A stretch of DNA of 64,000 nt, from NCBI GenBank assembly GCA_963854835.1, contig OY978529.1, positions 7,784,501-7,848,500 of the forward strand, read 5' to 3'. This stretch comes from Megamerina dolium. Taxonomy: Eukaryota > Arthropoda > Insecta > Diptera > Megamerinidae. Shown piece by piece: positions 51,001 to 61,903 of the stretch (position 1 is its first letter; each line of letters begins with the position of its first letter). A program made the translations under genes and the position numbers. The notes beneath the pieces are model-generated. The model was not told the origin of the DNA, did not search any database, and saw only the letters and a list, made by a program, of their open reading frames with translations.

Positions 51001-54000
51001 TTTTAGTAGGGCTCTTAGACGAACGAATTGCCTATAACTCTGCGACATTGCAACAGGATAATTGGCGCTTCAAAGAGATCCACTGCGCCAGCAACAATGA
51101 CACACGACAACAAGATGGCGTCGTCTGATGATGGTGTAACCCATAGTCTAATTACCAATTATTGTATTTGTAATTGATTTTTAGAAAAAAGTTTGTGGCT
51201 TCTGATGACGTAGTGTTTTAAAAATTTTTCGTTTTGTTTAATAAACAAAAATAAATAATAATAAATATGTGGCACTTAAAGCCCCGAAAGGCTCTTTGGA
51301 CGAGCTTCTCTTTCATTACTGATGTGCACGTTAAATTTGAACAGTATTAGAAGGGACCTACTTATTTTAGCCGGTTCCGAACGGCAGGACTCTTGCGACA
51401 ACATTTTTTCTGAAGTTTGTCACAGGGTTCTTTTTAGAAGCTTTTCCATGGCAAATTGTTGCTGCCGGAAGAATTGCCAATTGCTTGCCGACAAGTGGGT
51501 ACCGTTCGATATTAAAATTGTAATGCTTCAGCCGGGGATTGAACCCACGATCTACAGATCAGAAGGACAACACACTAATCACTGAGCTGCGGAACCCACG
51601 TTCGTTTTCTTTACATTTCATTATTCTTTTACATTATCATGGTGATTCGTTAGCGATTTGACGATTGCATATTTTATAAACACTTTGTTAATTTTTTAAA
51701 CAATTTTACTTTTTTTTTCATAATAAATACCATTAATTATCGCATTCAATAACAACACTTTTTTATATTCTTTTTTTTTGTATCAAACATGGCGCTGAAC
51801 CGATTCACTGCCCTTTGATAGCCTCAACGAAGTCTGCCTGTCTACAAGTGGATCAGTTCTCCCATCTCGTGAGATGGAGTTTCTTTAATCACTCTTCGAC
51901 CTTTGCCTTCACCGTCCCGTTGCTAAGAGCAACTACTAGTTCCGGTCCATAAAACTCAGCTTCAGATCCTTATCTAGCCAAGGCGTCTGCAGCTTCATTT
52001 TGTTCTATACCAATGTGTCCCTTCACCCACATAAGAGTAATCGCATTACTACGAGCACTCCCATTTTGAAACTTTATTGCCCTTTTCCTCAGCATGCTGT
52101 CCACCCACCTTATAACGGTTGGGCTGACTTCACGAATAGCAAGGGCACATCCTTAGCTTATCGAAACCAATCTTATCGAAGGCACCTTTTATATCCACAA
52201 AAGTAGACATAGATATCCCTCCATAAAACAGTTCTGTCTCCGCTACGCGAATGAGCTCGTGCAGGGCCGTTTCAGTGGATTTACCAGCTCTTGTCAGAAG
52301 CATTGTCCTTTCCATGTAGTCCGCCAGTACTCCCTCCATACATTTAAGCAGAAAGGAGGTCAAGCTAACCGGCCGGAATGGTTTAGCCTCTTAGTAGTCC
52401 CTTTTGCTTAGATTTGGAAGAAAGACAACCTCAGTCTCTCTTCATTGAGTCGGGATATATCCTGTAGCCAGGCAAATAATAAATATTCCCAGAAGCCTGT
52501 CTACCAGAGCTTCTGCACACCACTAAAGTAGTGCTGGAAATATCCCATCTGTACCCGCTGTTTTGAATGGAGAGAAACGCTTGATGGCGTTTATCACTCC
52601 ATATCTGGTGACTATCCTTTCAGCTTCCAATCTTTCATCCATGTTTGCACCTTTGTGGGTGGCTTCCCATAGATCTTCCGATCTAAAGCTTCCTGGAAAA
52701 TGCACCTCCATCAGGTATTTCAGTGACTCTCCGATTGTCTCTGTAAAGGATCCATCCGTTTTGCGAATTAATCCCAACTTTGAAATCGGGTCCTTTGATA
52801 TGATCCTCTGTAATCTACATACATCGGACATATCTTGCATATTTGAGCAGAATTCCCTCCACGTTTTCCTTTTACGGTTGCGTAGAGTCTTCTTCAACTC
52901 CCTTTCCTTTGACTTGTAGTCGTCCCACGCGTTGGGGTCCCCTCTCATGTGACGAATAAAAGCCTTCCTTGTCTTCTTTTTCATGGACTCCAGTTCCGGT
53001 CCAATGAAAACCGCAAACACTTTTTTGGATTTTTCACAATGTCAGTGAACATTTTAGAACGAAAAAAGAGAAACTTTGTTTATTTGAGAGCAAATAAACA
53101 CCTCCCACCCTTAACCAGTCCATTTTCTATTTTGTTCACTTTTTCTCAAAAATTTAGTAGGGAGTTTAGCATAAGTGCTGGATAGAATTCGCTGACAATT
53201 AAAATGTTTAAAAATTGCCTTATATTTAGGGTCACCAACAATAAGTCGCAAACAACCAGTCATGTTTACAAAAAACGTTTTTGCCGTCAGATATGCTACG
53301 TTTTTTCCTTTTATTGATAGAAATAATAACTCAAGGGTGAAGATTTATTTATTTGGGTACAAAATTGAATGTTAATGTCACCTTCTGTGTTGGTTTAAAC
53401 ATTGCAAAATAATAAACAAATATTTGAAGTTTTCGACAAAATATTAAAATATATTTTGCCCAGGCGCCATCATTCAGCCATCATTCATATTTACAAGTTG
53501 ATATAATTAATATAAAATTAGTAATAATAGCGAAGAAAAAATAGACGTATTTATTTGAGATGTTTGACCCTTATACACAACCAGGGCGTTGTGACAAAAT
53601 ATTTCCGAATTTTTCACTTTGGTAGATTTCACAGAGCTGTCTTTTGATTTTCTTCTATACACTTTTTTCAAAATGAGAGCATCAAAATTCCTATCCGGAT
53701 TGCGTTATAAATAAAATAAATATGTGGCACTTAAAGCCCCGAAGTGCTCGTTGGCCGAGCTTCTCTTCAATTACTACTTATTTTAGCTTTGTCACAGAGT
53801 TCTTTTTAGAAGCTTTTTCATGGCAAGTTCTTACTGTCGGAAGAATTGCCAATTGCTTGCCGACAGGTGGGTACCGTTCGAAAGAAAAATCTTTTCGATA
53901 TTAAATTTGTTATGCATGAGCCGGGGATTGAACCACGACCTACAGATCAGAAGGCCAACACACTAACCGGATTGCCTTACTTTGTTAATTATACTATGAT

Positions 54001-57000
54001 ACAGACATTGTTTTAACTCTGACAACTGAAATTTTACTTTTTTTTGTATATTTTTTTCTTTTATTTTAGTACTGGATGTATAAATTTCGTAATGTTAGTA
54101 ATAACGGCTCAAACAACTTTGACCAGGAGCTTACACCAATGCAAAAAAGTTTTACCTGCGATCTCACACTCACAGCATCCATATCTGGGACGACTTTTCT
54201 TATATTAAATGCTCTATATGGTCATAGAGTATCAGCTAATATCAAAATATTAACCACATTAAGTGTAATTCTAGCATGTTTCTTTGTAACTACTGCATTT
54301 GTGGAAGTAAATACAGATCATTGGCAAGAGCAGTTCTTTCTTTTGACACTTTTAACTGTAGTTGTCATAAACAGTAAGTACAATCGAATTTGAAATAATA
54401 ATTATAATGCTGCTGATAGAGTGTAGCACAAACCTCATGTATTTTGTATTTTTGCTGTCTTGCTCATGTAACAATAAACACCCACGATACAATGGGTTCG
54501 TTCGTAAAAGCAGTATTTTTGTGCGACCCTGCTGTATTCTTGCCAATTGTGGTTGCTACTGCAGAATCATTCGATTGATTTATCATTGCGGTTGTGATGC
54601 GAAAAATTATATACATAATAAAAAATTTATCTTACGAAATTGGCGTCATTTTTGTGTCGTAAGACAAATTCGGTCCGTTCGCGTACGTAATAATTTTTTA
54701 CAAATTATTACAAATTTTACTATTTCTTACTGGAAATGTGTTCGCGTACGCCAAAAACCAGTAAAAGAGGGGAAATTGAGAGAACAAATTATTTCCTCTC
54801 TGTGATAATTCTTGCAAATTTTTACTGGTAGTATTTCTACTAGTAAGAATTCGTAACATAGAAGAAACAGCTGTTCTTACTGGCAAGTGACAGAACTGAA
54901 GGAGTTTGGAAATTACTAGTAAATCTTACAAATTTTCCGTTCGCGTACTTCTTCACTTTGTTATCATTTTTAGAGAAGATTTTTCTAACGCTCTTGAATC
55001 GTGTTGATAGAGAAATTTTACTAGTAAAGTAGCAGCGAACGGAGCTATTGTCTCATGTCGCCTAAGCACACATGAGATTTTTATTGCTATTTACCATTTG
55101 TCTTACCATCTATCAGCCAATATAATATATTCTTATTGTTTATCTTTAATACCAGTTTGAGGAAAAAGAAATCCATTATTTTTTCAATACTGGAATGATT
55201 TTGTATGGACATTTTTAATTTAATTTTTTTGAAATCGGCTAGCTATAAAAAGCTGTATAGGCATTCATAAACCTTACAAAATATTATTTTCTTCCGATAA
55301 AATTTTGAGTTGCCCTAATGTAATTTCAAAAACTGTTAGACTACTTTTGTGTGCGTGCCGTAGCTGAGTGGTTAGTGCGTAGGCTTTCTGATTGGTTGTC
55401 GTGGATTTAATCTTCGGGACAACTTTAATATCGAAAAGATTTTTCTCTCGAACGATACCTACCTGTTGGCAAGCAATTGTCAATTCTTCCGGCCGTAACA
55501 ATTTGCCATGAAAATGCTTCTAAAAGCGCTTGATGACAACGCTAAGAAAAAGTGATGTTATAATGGTTCTGTTGTTCGTAAACAGCTAATAAAGGTCCTT
55601 TCTAATAATTCTAATGCTGTCTAAAATTTAACACACACAACAGTACTGGAAGAGAACCTCGGCCGAAGACCCGTTCGGGGCTTTAAGTGCCACATATTTA
55701 TTTATTTTTTTTTTTTATATGAATGCATCTTTTGTTTTTCAGGAAAATTTAGATTAGATAGAAAAAGTGATAACTCGTGGATATAATGAAAGCGCTATTC
55801 AAGAGCTTTAAAAGGAGCGCTTCGCTCCAATGACATGCAATGTTAAAACACAAGGAAATGTACAAGGAAGGGGAGAGCGCTCACTGCTGATTGGGGAGCG
55901 CTTCCCTATAAAAGCTTAAAAGTTTGATAAGAGCTTAAGCGTCAGATAGAAGATACATAAACTTAGAAACCAAATCCATATAGGTTTTTGGTTTGCTCTG
56001 TGTTTCGGATAAGCGGTTACACTGCTCTCGCGTATAGCAGTTCATGTCAGATGACTTATCAAACTGAGTTACGTCTCGTGTAACTGGCGCTTTACTGTTT
56101 TCACATAATGTCGTATGGTAATACTTTTTTAAAAGGTGTTTATATAAGCTAGTCTGGTGGAGTTTTCGCAATGTAACGTGTCTAACTGCCTCAAGCGGAT
56201 GGGGCTAGCGCAATCCGTATTGAACTCATCGTAAGACAACTCACTGGACGTCATGTAATTTGTTCTGCGTGCTATGTGATGGCACCGTTACCGACCACCG
56301 CTGCTGGGAGGTTGTGCGTTGGGCTTGGCACTCACCACATAAAAACTCTCACCCAATGAAAAAAGCACTGACAAGTTCTCCAGTACTTGATCTTTTCACC
56401 GGAGGTTAGGTTTTCCTCTTCTGCGACGTCCACCAGCGCGTTCCAAATATATAATAACACCGTCTTAGCCGGAGCGTATTCTTCCATTCGCTCGACATGA
56501 CCTATCCAGCGCAGCCGCTGAATTTTAATGTGCTTTACAATGTCGGTGTCGGCATACAGCTCATGGTTGTACCTTATTCGATACTAGCCACCAACGCAAA
56601 TAGATCCAAAGACCTTACATAAGATTTTTCTCTCGGAAACTCCGAGCATTCTCTCATCTGAGGTGGAAATTGCCCAAGCTGCTGCGACGTATGTAAGGAC
56701 AGGCAAGTAAGGAGTGTCATTTTCGTTGCTCGAGAGTGTCCTTCGCAATACCTCCAGGCAGACGTCATTACTGGTGTTTAATGCTGGTTCCAAGACAGAA
56801 CACCAATATATATACAAATTTCAAATTACGGTTTCAAATTTTACCAAAAATGAAAAACTTTTTTCTTATAATTTGTTTAAGCGATTAGTCCTAATTAATT
56901 GGAATGGTTCGGAAAAATTTAATTTGTATGGCTGGAGCTGTGTGAATGAGTTTTAGTTTTAATACGTACATATATAATAATTATATTCAGTAATCTTAAT

Positions 57001-58061
57001 TAATAAAATGACTTTTTTTTGCAGTTTCTTCGGCTGTTATGTCCGGTGGAGTTTTTGGCGTTGCTGGCCTATTCCCTTCTGAATATATGGCTGCTGTTGT
57101 AAGTGGTCAGGGTCTAGGTGGAATTCTTACAGCGTTAATATTTATTGTGATATTGGCTTTCGACGCTGGGCCTAATACAACGGCATTCATTTATTTCACT
57201 ATAGGAAGCTGTCTCATATTGGTGTCTATATTATGTTTCATTATCATGTTCAAAAAACCATTTTTCAAATATTATTTCGATTATGGCCATAACATAAACA
57301 TTGTATGCTTTGACCCAGTTCCTAGTGTGTCTTTGGAACCTGACATATATGAGGTGTTTCGCAAAATCTATGTTGATGCGGTAGCCATTTTGCTATTATT
57401 CGCCACGACACTGTCGGTCTATCCATCAGTTTCAATATTAATGCAATCTGAAAATTTTGGAAAAGGAAACACTTGGAATGGTAAGTAGTGTGCAATTATA
57501 TACTTACTTTTTTTAATTTTGAAAATATTTTCTCCTTTTCGTAGATGTTTATTATATGCCAGTCGTTAATTATTTACTGTTTAATACCGGTGACTATATT
57601 GGACGTCTGTTAGCAGGGGTTTTCAAAAAGGTAAGGTCATTATTACACTAGAATTATAAATAGAAAGTATAATAAATATTACTAACTTTCAGCCTCTTGA
57701 TAACTCGCACACGATTCTTCTTTTAACCTTTGTACGATTTCTCTACGTACCGTTTTTTCTATGTTCAAATACAAACCTGCATAATTTTTTGCCTGTAATA
57801 GTGCACTCAGATACCGCCTTCATAACTATGATTCTAACATTTGGCATTTCTAATGGATATTTAGCTAATATTATTCTTATCATGGCACCGAGGTATTACA
57901 TGCTAGTCTTCTAGAAATCACAATAGTTGTATAAGTTCTTAATTTTCAGATCAGTAGCACAGCACGAAAAGGAAATGGCATCATCTATTATGGCTGCTTC
58001 TTTGAGCTGTGGAGTGGCCTTTGGCTCCATATTGAGCATGGTTTTCGTTCAGCTGCTTTAA
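42065..58061 (+). CDS. Equilibrative nucleoside transporter (SLC29 family), 496 aa
   Basis: Moves nucleosides down their gradient across membranes. Coding exons: 42065-42397, 54070-54373, 57025-57480, 57545-57630, 57693-57892, 57950-58061. All have GT-AG borders with matching phases. The start is the first ATG in frame, with an in-frame TGA 12 bases upstream. An acidic hydrophilic N-terminus of about 90 residues precedes the ENT signature in membrane segment 1 ([17 protein letters not shown], continued as YWMYKFRN across the first intron). About eleven hydrophobic segments follow, with a loop of roughly 60 residues in the middle ([15 protein letters not shown] onward). [20 protein letters not shown] near the C-terminus is typical of the family. 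It is one of the Ent1/2/3 group of flies; which paralogue was not decided. Intron 1 spans 11.7 kb and contains Rrp1 on the other strand. Confidence 0.95.
42398..43429. other. ENT intron 1, left part
   Basis: AT-rich; no element recognised apart from short frames. Confidence 0.45.
43430..43635. repeat. hAT-like inverted-repeat element fragment
   Basis: Matches the right half of the 3773-4353 element (ccattcgcaaatgttgac, cattccttccattccattct, end ccttcctgcagctttcta). Confidence 0.65.
44144..44367 (-). mobile_element. tRNA-derived SINE, diverged partial copy
   Basis: Carries cagaggtcttttagaagc, gaaagaattgccaattgt and a head ending cactcagttacggcactc. The 3' third is missing. Confidence 0.75.
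44395..45300 (-). pseudogene. mariner transposase relic (irritans/mauritiana-like)
   Basis: The minus strand reads [20 protein letters not shown] (first catalytic D block), [15 protein letters not shown], and finally [13 protein letters not shown] near 44470. Frameshifts and missing middle parts make it dead. It lies next to the SINE, in ENT intron 1. Confidence 0.75.
45301..45823. other. Intronic/3' flank of Rrp1
   Basis: AT-rich; the short frame at 45564-45797 is not recognised. Confidence 0.4.
45824..47785 (-). CDS. Rrp1: Recombination repair protein 1, AP endonuclease/exonuclease III family, 538 aa
   Basis: Nuclear base-excision repair enzyme that cuts DNA 5' of abasic sites. Coding exons in reading order: 47785-47371, 47319-47245, 47186-47007, 46888-46811, 46753-46545, 46483-45824, all GT-AG with matching phases; total 1617 bases. 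Residues 1 to about 280 are lysine- and serine-rich and low in complexity, as in the fly Rrp1 N-terminus. The nuclease domain then runs to the end. Visible catalytic residues: N292 ([11 protein letters not shown]), E320 (QEIKC, the first codon of the last exon), Y392 ([11 protein letters not shown]), D431 and N433 ([10 protein letters not shown]), D528 and H529 (GSDHCPIT). All match the APE1/ExoIII set, so the enzyme should be active. The protein is shorter than the Drosophila one, which I recall as near 680 residues, mainly in the tail. It is nested inside ENT intron 1 on the opposite strand. Confidence 0.94.
47786..51250. other. Rrp1 upstream region and ENT intron 1, AT-rich
   Basis: The Rrp1 promoter should lie just above 47785. 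A weak inverted pair (gtttacacaagtaagat at about 48773 and its relative ending at 48982) may mark a small MITE. The 123-codon frame at 49556-49927 is not recognised. A tagacgaacgaattgc-type repeat lies near 51015. Confidence 0.4.
51263..51598 (-). mobile_element. tRNA-derived SINE, full length
   Basis: All family blocks are in order from tgtggcacttaaagcccc to the head complement cactgagctgcggaaccc. Possible short target duplication ttcgtttt on both sides. Confidence 0.85.
51780..53040 (-). mobile_element. R1/LOA-type LINE reverse-transcriptase relic
   Basis: The minus strand has [20 protein letters not shown], then [31 protein letters not shown] (RT motif with K-A-G-DGI), and in another frame [20 protein letters not shown] plus [16 protein letters not shown]. 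The YADD region and beyond is missing. In-frame stops show it is inactive. Confidence 0.82.
53041..53696. other. ENT intron stretch without recognised element
   Basis: AT-rich; no gene seen. Confidence 0.5.
53715..53967 (-). mobile_element. tRNA-derived SINE, head-truncated with internal deletion
   Basis: Lacks the A-box end and a block of the body. Flanked by ccggattgc (about 53694-53702 and 53968-53976), which looks like a target site duplication. Confidence 0.8.
54650..54960. repeat. Inverted-repeat-like element with TTCGCGTAC motifs
   Basis: ttcgcgtac occurs at about 54678, 54740 and 54940 among tactagtaa/ttactggta inverted words. It lies in ENT intron 2. Ends unresolved. Confidence 0.35.
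55356..55700 (+). mobile_element. tRNA-derived SINE, plus orientation
   Basis: Reads GTGCCGTAGCTGAGTGGTTA at the head and ggctttaagtgccacatatt at the end, followed by a T-run. The B box is degenerate (gtggatttaatctt). Confidence 0.85.
56370..56800 (-). mobile_element. RTE-like LINE reverse-transcriptase C-terminus, relic
   Basis: The minus frame has [20 protein letters not shown] followed by [13 protein letters not shown], then the RLRW-GHVERM block toward 56480. Same family as 37270-37830. Confidence 0.78.
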
Positions 58062-58608
58062 AAAATAATTCTATGTTAAGACTTTTAAGACAAGACGAAT
58101 TTTACATCACATTTTTATTGACGATTGTAAAATAAAAGTAATATTAATAAAATAGTAATATTATTACTGGTAGTTAGTTTCTTATCTTCACTTTTCATGC
58201 ACAATAACTATAAAAGAGGCCGGAGTATTCAGTACATCCAGTATCTGAAGTGTTGTTCGGGGGTCCATGAAACTATTAAAAGTTTACAAAGCTTTTAGAA
58301 AATTGTCCATGAATGCAGAATAGTGGGTACTAATAAAGCCTTAAGATTAAATAAGATACGCCTTTGCTGGATCCATCGACACCACGTTACAGAACGGAAA
58401 CATAAGAACTGTTAAATGAAGCCTCAGAAGTCTTGGAGCAAGCTACTAGTTAGTTTAGCAGATGTAATTGATTGAAAAATCGGTCATCACATTTTAGAAT
58501 GATGAAATAATTTGAGCATCCAGCCCGAAAGACCAATTCGTTTTGTCAAATAGACTATAACTGATCGTGTGACACATTTTCCAGCATTTAGCAGTCGTAA
58601 CTGGATGC
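58062..58608. other. ENT 3' UTR and intergenic spacer
   Basis: An aataaa at about 58132 lies some 70 bases after the stop codon and is a candidate poly(A) signal. The rest is unremarkable. Confidence 0.5.
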
Positions 58609-58965
58609 CGTAGCTCAGTGGTTAGTGTGTTGGCTTTCTGATCTGTAGGTCGTGGGTTCAATATCCGGCTGAAGCATAACAAATTTAATATCGAAAAGAA
58701 TTTTCTTTCGAACCGTACCTACTTGTCAGCAAGCAATTGGCAATTCTTCCGGCAGTAACAATTTGCCATGAAAAAACCTCTAAAAAACTCTGTGACAAAG
58801 CTCAGAAAAAGTGATGCCACAAGGGTTCTGTCGTTCGTCGGAACCGGCTAAAATAAGTAGGTGCCCTCTAATACCGTCCAAAATTTTTCAAGCACAACAG
58901 TAATGAAAGAGATGCTCTTCCAAAGAGCCCTTCGGGGCTATAAGAGCCACATATTTATTTACTGC
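58609..58965 (+). mobile_element. tRNA-derived SINE, plus orientation, well preserved
   Basis: Head GATGCCGTAGCTCAGTGGTT with the A box, B box GGTTCAATATC (one base from the usual form), all body blocks, and the end gagccacatatttattta. Confidence 0.9.
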
Positions 58966-58967
58966 AT

Positions 58968-59870
58968 CAAAGTAACGTTGTTGTTGTTGTTGTAGCAACA
59001 GGAATACGGAAATATTAATTGGTGCTACTACTGACAACGGTGTTTTTGTTAGCGTGGGTGTTGATGTTGGCAGCGGTGTTATTGTTGATGTTAGTATTGC
59101 CGTTGGCTTCGGTGCTGTTGTCATTCACTCTTCATACAATGGCAAATTGAGGAAGCTTGCAACAGGAAGCTGGGCCGTCCATAGCGCCCCAGCGTGCAGG
59201 TCCGTAGGATTTGCAGCACATGCGAAGAGGTGTTTCACAGTGTGCGGACCAGTATCGCAGTGTGGACAAATGTCCGGAACCTCGAAATCCAAGCGAGCTC
59301 GATAATGGGCCAGCATGCGGGACCAGCCAGATCTAAGCTGTGCGTTAGATGGGTGGTGGGCGGCCCCCTAGCACGGTGTTGTGCTGGGTTCTCCACTATT
59401 CTACAGTGAACGGATCTCAGCGCCAATCTGTAGTCCGCTGATCGTCTGTTGTAATATCCGCCAGTTCCTCGATATATGACTGCACATTCTTGTGTAGTTT
59501 TCGTGGTGGCTGCTATCGCCACATTAAGTCTCTATTAGGATGTCCAACAACATGGCAGGCAAGAACGAACTGTTTGGCAAGCAGTGCATTGTGAGATTTC
59601 AGAGGCAGAAGCGATGTTTCTGCATGAAGGTGGTCTTCACTGATCATTAAGTGGCAGCCAGTGATCACTCTTATCGCAGCGTTTTGGCATGACTGTAGAC
59701 TGGTCCAGTGTGTGTTGGCAAGTTGGGGAGTACATACTGCACACCGTATAATTTGCAATTGATCGGCCTATCGCCTTTACGTTGTCAACAATATGTTCAG
59801 TCGCGAAATTATTGAGCAGCTTCAAACAATACTTGTAGAGCCGTGGCTGAGCAAAAAAAGACAACGACAA
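58968..59870 (-). mobile_element. Jockey-like LINE C-terminal half, relic
   Basis: Minus-strand pieces: LANTHWTSLQSCQNAAIRVI, ALLAKQFVLACHVVGHPNRD, and DICPHCDTGPHTVKHLFACA with the terminal box, then a TNT-rich 3' part and AAC repeats. Three frames are needed, so it is dead. Confidence 0.75.
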
Positions 59871-60059
59871 AGTCAGATTGATAGTGTTAGGGCTAAAATC
59901 AAGAAGGACAATAGTAGAAATGACGACGAAGGACTTTTTGACCATACCCAAACCGCCGTATGACCAAGTTAACGTGCGAAAAATGCAAGAAAAGCGTTTG
60001 TGGGGAAATCAAACTTCAGCTTTGTGCCTCTTGTATAAAATAAAAGTAAATTTTCGTTT

Positions 60060-60494
60060 TTTTTTTTATTTCTTGATTTAAGCAACTATAAGCTTTTAAA
60101 TGTTATTTATTGTTTTTTTTTTAACGAAATGGTTTTTTTTATTAATTCTTGAAATGACCTCTTGCAACAATTGTTAGGTGATATACATCTTTCTTCAATA
60201 AAACTCAACATTGACGAATTTTGTTAAAAGAAATGTATAATTTTAGTTTCATACAAGTTAAGAAATTAAGTAAATGATATTAATGATTTCTTTTATTTTA
60301 TTCTTTTTTTTTTAATTAACGTTTTAAAACAGGCTTCGTCGAACCGACGAGCGTTACCATTAGTGTATGTAAAATAACGTTACCTTTCAAGGGTTAAGAT
60401 CGTGCAAATTCTTCAATATTATTTATTTATGTTAATATATATATAGAAATACTAGGGAATAAACAATAACTAGACATGTTATATGAAATTTTGA
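60060..60494. other. 3' flank of the tubulin cofactor C gene
   Basis: AT-rich with poly-T runs. The short frame at 59878-60081 is not recognised. Confidence 0.45.
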
Positions 60495-61580
60495 CTATTC
60501 GAAAGGATGTTTGCACATCTGCTTGAATTTGTCTCGAAGCTCAATCCAATTGATTGAATTGGAATCTTTTAGCAGTTCCCAGTTTGGTGATGGCGCATCT
60601 GTTGAAAGCCAATTGAAGTCAGCTATATCAGTGTAATTATTTTGACTCTTGTCTAAACCGGACATTTGAAAATCACATTCTAATTTTGAATAGTCATAAT
60701 TGTAGGTTCCAACTTGAATTTCTTTACAGTCTTCGATGATTGCTCGGCATGTTACATGTAAGTAGATTCGGCAGAGCATGGACGAATGCAAACGCAGCTG
60801 TTGACAAGCCAATGCAATTGTTGAATTCTCACAATATTCTGCAAATAGTGAACGAGCTATCGGTCCACAGAGAATTGTACAGTTTTTAACTTTGGTAAAC
60901 TGAACAGAGCTTGCGTGACCTTGTATTTCGATAAAACAATTTTCCACATCACAAATGGAGATATCCTTATCATTAACGTCATTGTTGCAAAGGAGTATGT
61001 ACTCATTATTTCGATTGGATATTGTCCACGCAAGAGCTTTTGTTGGCGTACCCAGTTCTGTGATATTAATGGAATCCAATTTATCGGTACATTTGTATTT
61101 TGGTTTTGTCACTACTTTGGATACAACTTTCTTGCTAGTAAACCCAAATTTCTTTTTTGGCATTAACCTAAGCCGTGTTTCTTCGCAAGTTGTTCCCAGT
61201 TCATTAATTATGTTTTGACAATTTTTTATCTTGAAATCGGTTAGATATGATGTAGACGACGTCAAATAATTTTGCAGCTCCTGTATATTCGTTATAATAT
61301 CAGCAAACAATCTTCCTAAATCACTGCTTGCGATATCCGAACTTTTCTTAGCTGCTGCTTCATTTACGTTCTGAATTCTCGCTTCGATTTCATAAACACG
61401 TTGTGCAAATTTTCGAGAAAAGTATTCAGCGCCTTCTAACTGGAGATTTTCTTTGTTACGCTGTTCAAGTTTAATGTCATAGTAGTTTTGCCTATCTTTA
61501 TTACGTTTATTAAGACGTTCCAGAATATTCTCTTTAGTAGCGATTCCCGTCGTTGCTGTCAAATTGTCGTCTTCCAACAT
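60495..61580 (-). CDS. TBCC: Tubulin-specific chaperone C (tubulin-folding cofactor C), 361 aa
   Basis: Cytosolic cofactor acting with cofactors D and E to stimulate GTP hydrolysis on beta-tubulin and release folded alpha/beta-tubulin. Single exon, ATG at 61578-61580. Residues about 15-135 are a charged helical N-terminal domain (ENILERLNKRNKDRQNYYD onward) like the TBCC spectrin-like region. A linker follows, then the C-CAP/CARP beta-helix at about 180-335. The catalytic arginine is R263 in ALACQQLRLHSS, matching the CQQ-R-H motif of TBCC and RP2. Family asparagine and cysteine ladder positions (VKNCTILCGPI, CRAIIEDCKEIQVG) are present. Codons upstream of the ATG stay open but contain no other ATG, so the start is firm. 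It lies 35 bases after the UQCC3-like stop codon. Confidence 0.94.
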   Translation of the reverse strand: MLEDDNLTATTGIATKENILERLNKRNKDRQNYYDIKLEQRNKENLQLEGAEYFSRKFAQRVYEIEARIQNVNEAAAKKSSDIASSDLGRLFADIITNIQELQNYLTSSTSYLTDFKIKNCQNIINELGTTCEETRLRLMPKKKFGFTSKKVVSKVVTKPKYKCTDKLDSINITELGTPTKALAWTISNRNNEYILLCNNDVNDKDISICDVENCFIEIQGHASSVQFTKVKNCTILCGPIARSLFAEYCENSTIALACQQLRLHSSMLCRIYLHVTCRAIIEDCKEIQVGTYNYDYSKLECDFQMSGLDKSQNNYTDIADFNWLSTDAPSPNWELLKDSNSINWIELRDKFKQMCKHPFE

Positions 61581-61615
61581 ATTGTCGAGAATAAATTTGA
61601 AGTTGAAAGTTAATA

Positions 61616-61846
61616 TCACTCGTTTTTCTTTTGTAAGTAATGTGGTGCCCTAGTGGATGATTCTTTCAAAACTTTCATAAACATCAATTTTTTCTTCTCT
61701 TCTTCGCTTAAATGTGTCCTAGATGTAGTTGATCTTATCCTTTCTATTTTATCTGCAGATGGCTCCGTAACACAAAGGAGAGCGTAACCAATTCCTCCGA
61801 ATGAAAGTAACCAGATGAAAGACTTAACATACAAATTATATGCCAT
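61616..61846 (-). CDS. Uqcc3: UQCC3-like complex III assembly factor, 76 aa
   Basis: Probable small mitochondrial inner-membrane protein needed for assembly of the cytochrome bc1 complex. The ATG at 61844-61846 has A at -3 and G at +4. One membrane segment spans about residues 8-27 and contains GGIGYALLCVTEP, matching the family's G-GYALL---TP motif. A charged tail follows (ADKIERIRSTTSRTHLSEEE). Human UQCC3 is somewhat longer (93 residues). It lies 57 bases after the CEBPZOS-like stop and 35 bases before the TBCC start, on the same strand. An unrelated single-pass mitochondrial protein is the alternative; the motif favours UQCC3. Confidence 0.77.
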   Translation of the reverse strand: MAYNLYVKSFIWLLSFGGIGYALLCVTEPSADKIERIRSTTSRTHLSEEEKKKLMFMKVLKESSTRAPHYLQKKNE

Positions 61847-61903
61847 TTGCAAATAAAATGTATACAAACGAAGTGTGCAATATCGGATATTACTGACACC
61901 TCT

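Noticed and set aside
58609..58690. tRNA gene
   Set aside because: A and B boxes are present, but the same head occurs in about eight places fused to a common SINE body, and the acceptor stem does not close; it is a SINE head.
61581..61619. Longer TBCC start overlapping the UQCC3-like stop
   Set aside because: The upstream extension begins at GTG, not ATG; the first ATG is at 61578-61580.
61847..61867. Longer UQCC3-like N-terminus
   Set aside because: It would begin at TTG; the ATG at 61844-61846 has a strong context and fits the family length.
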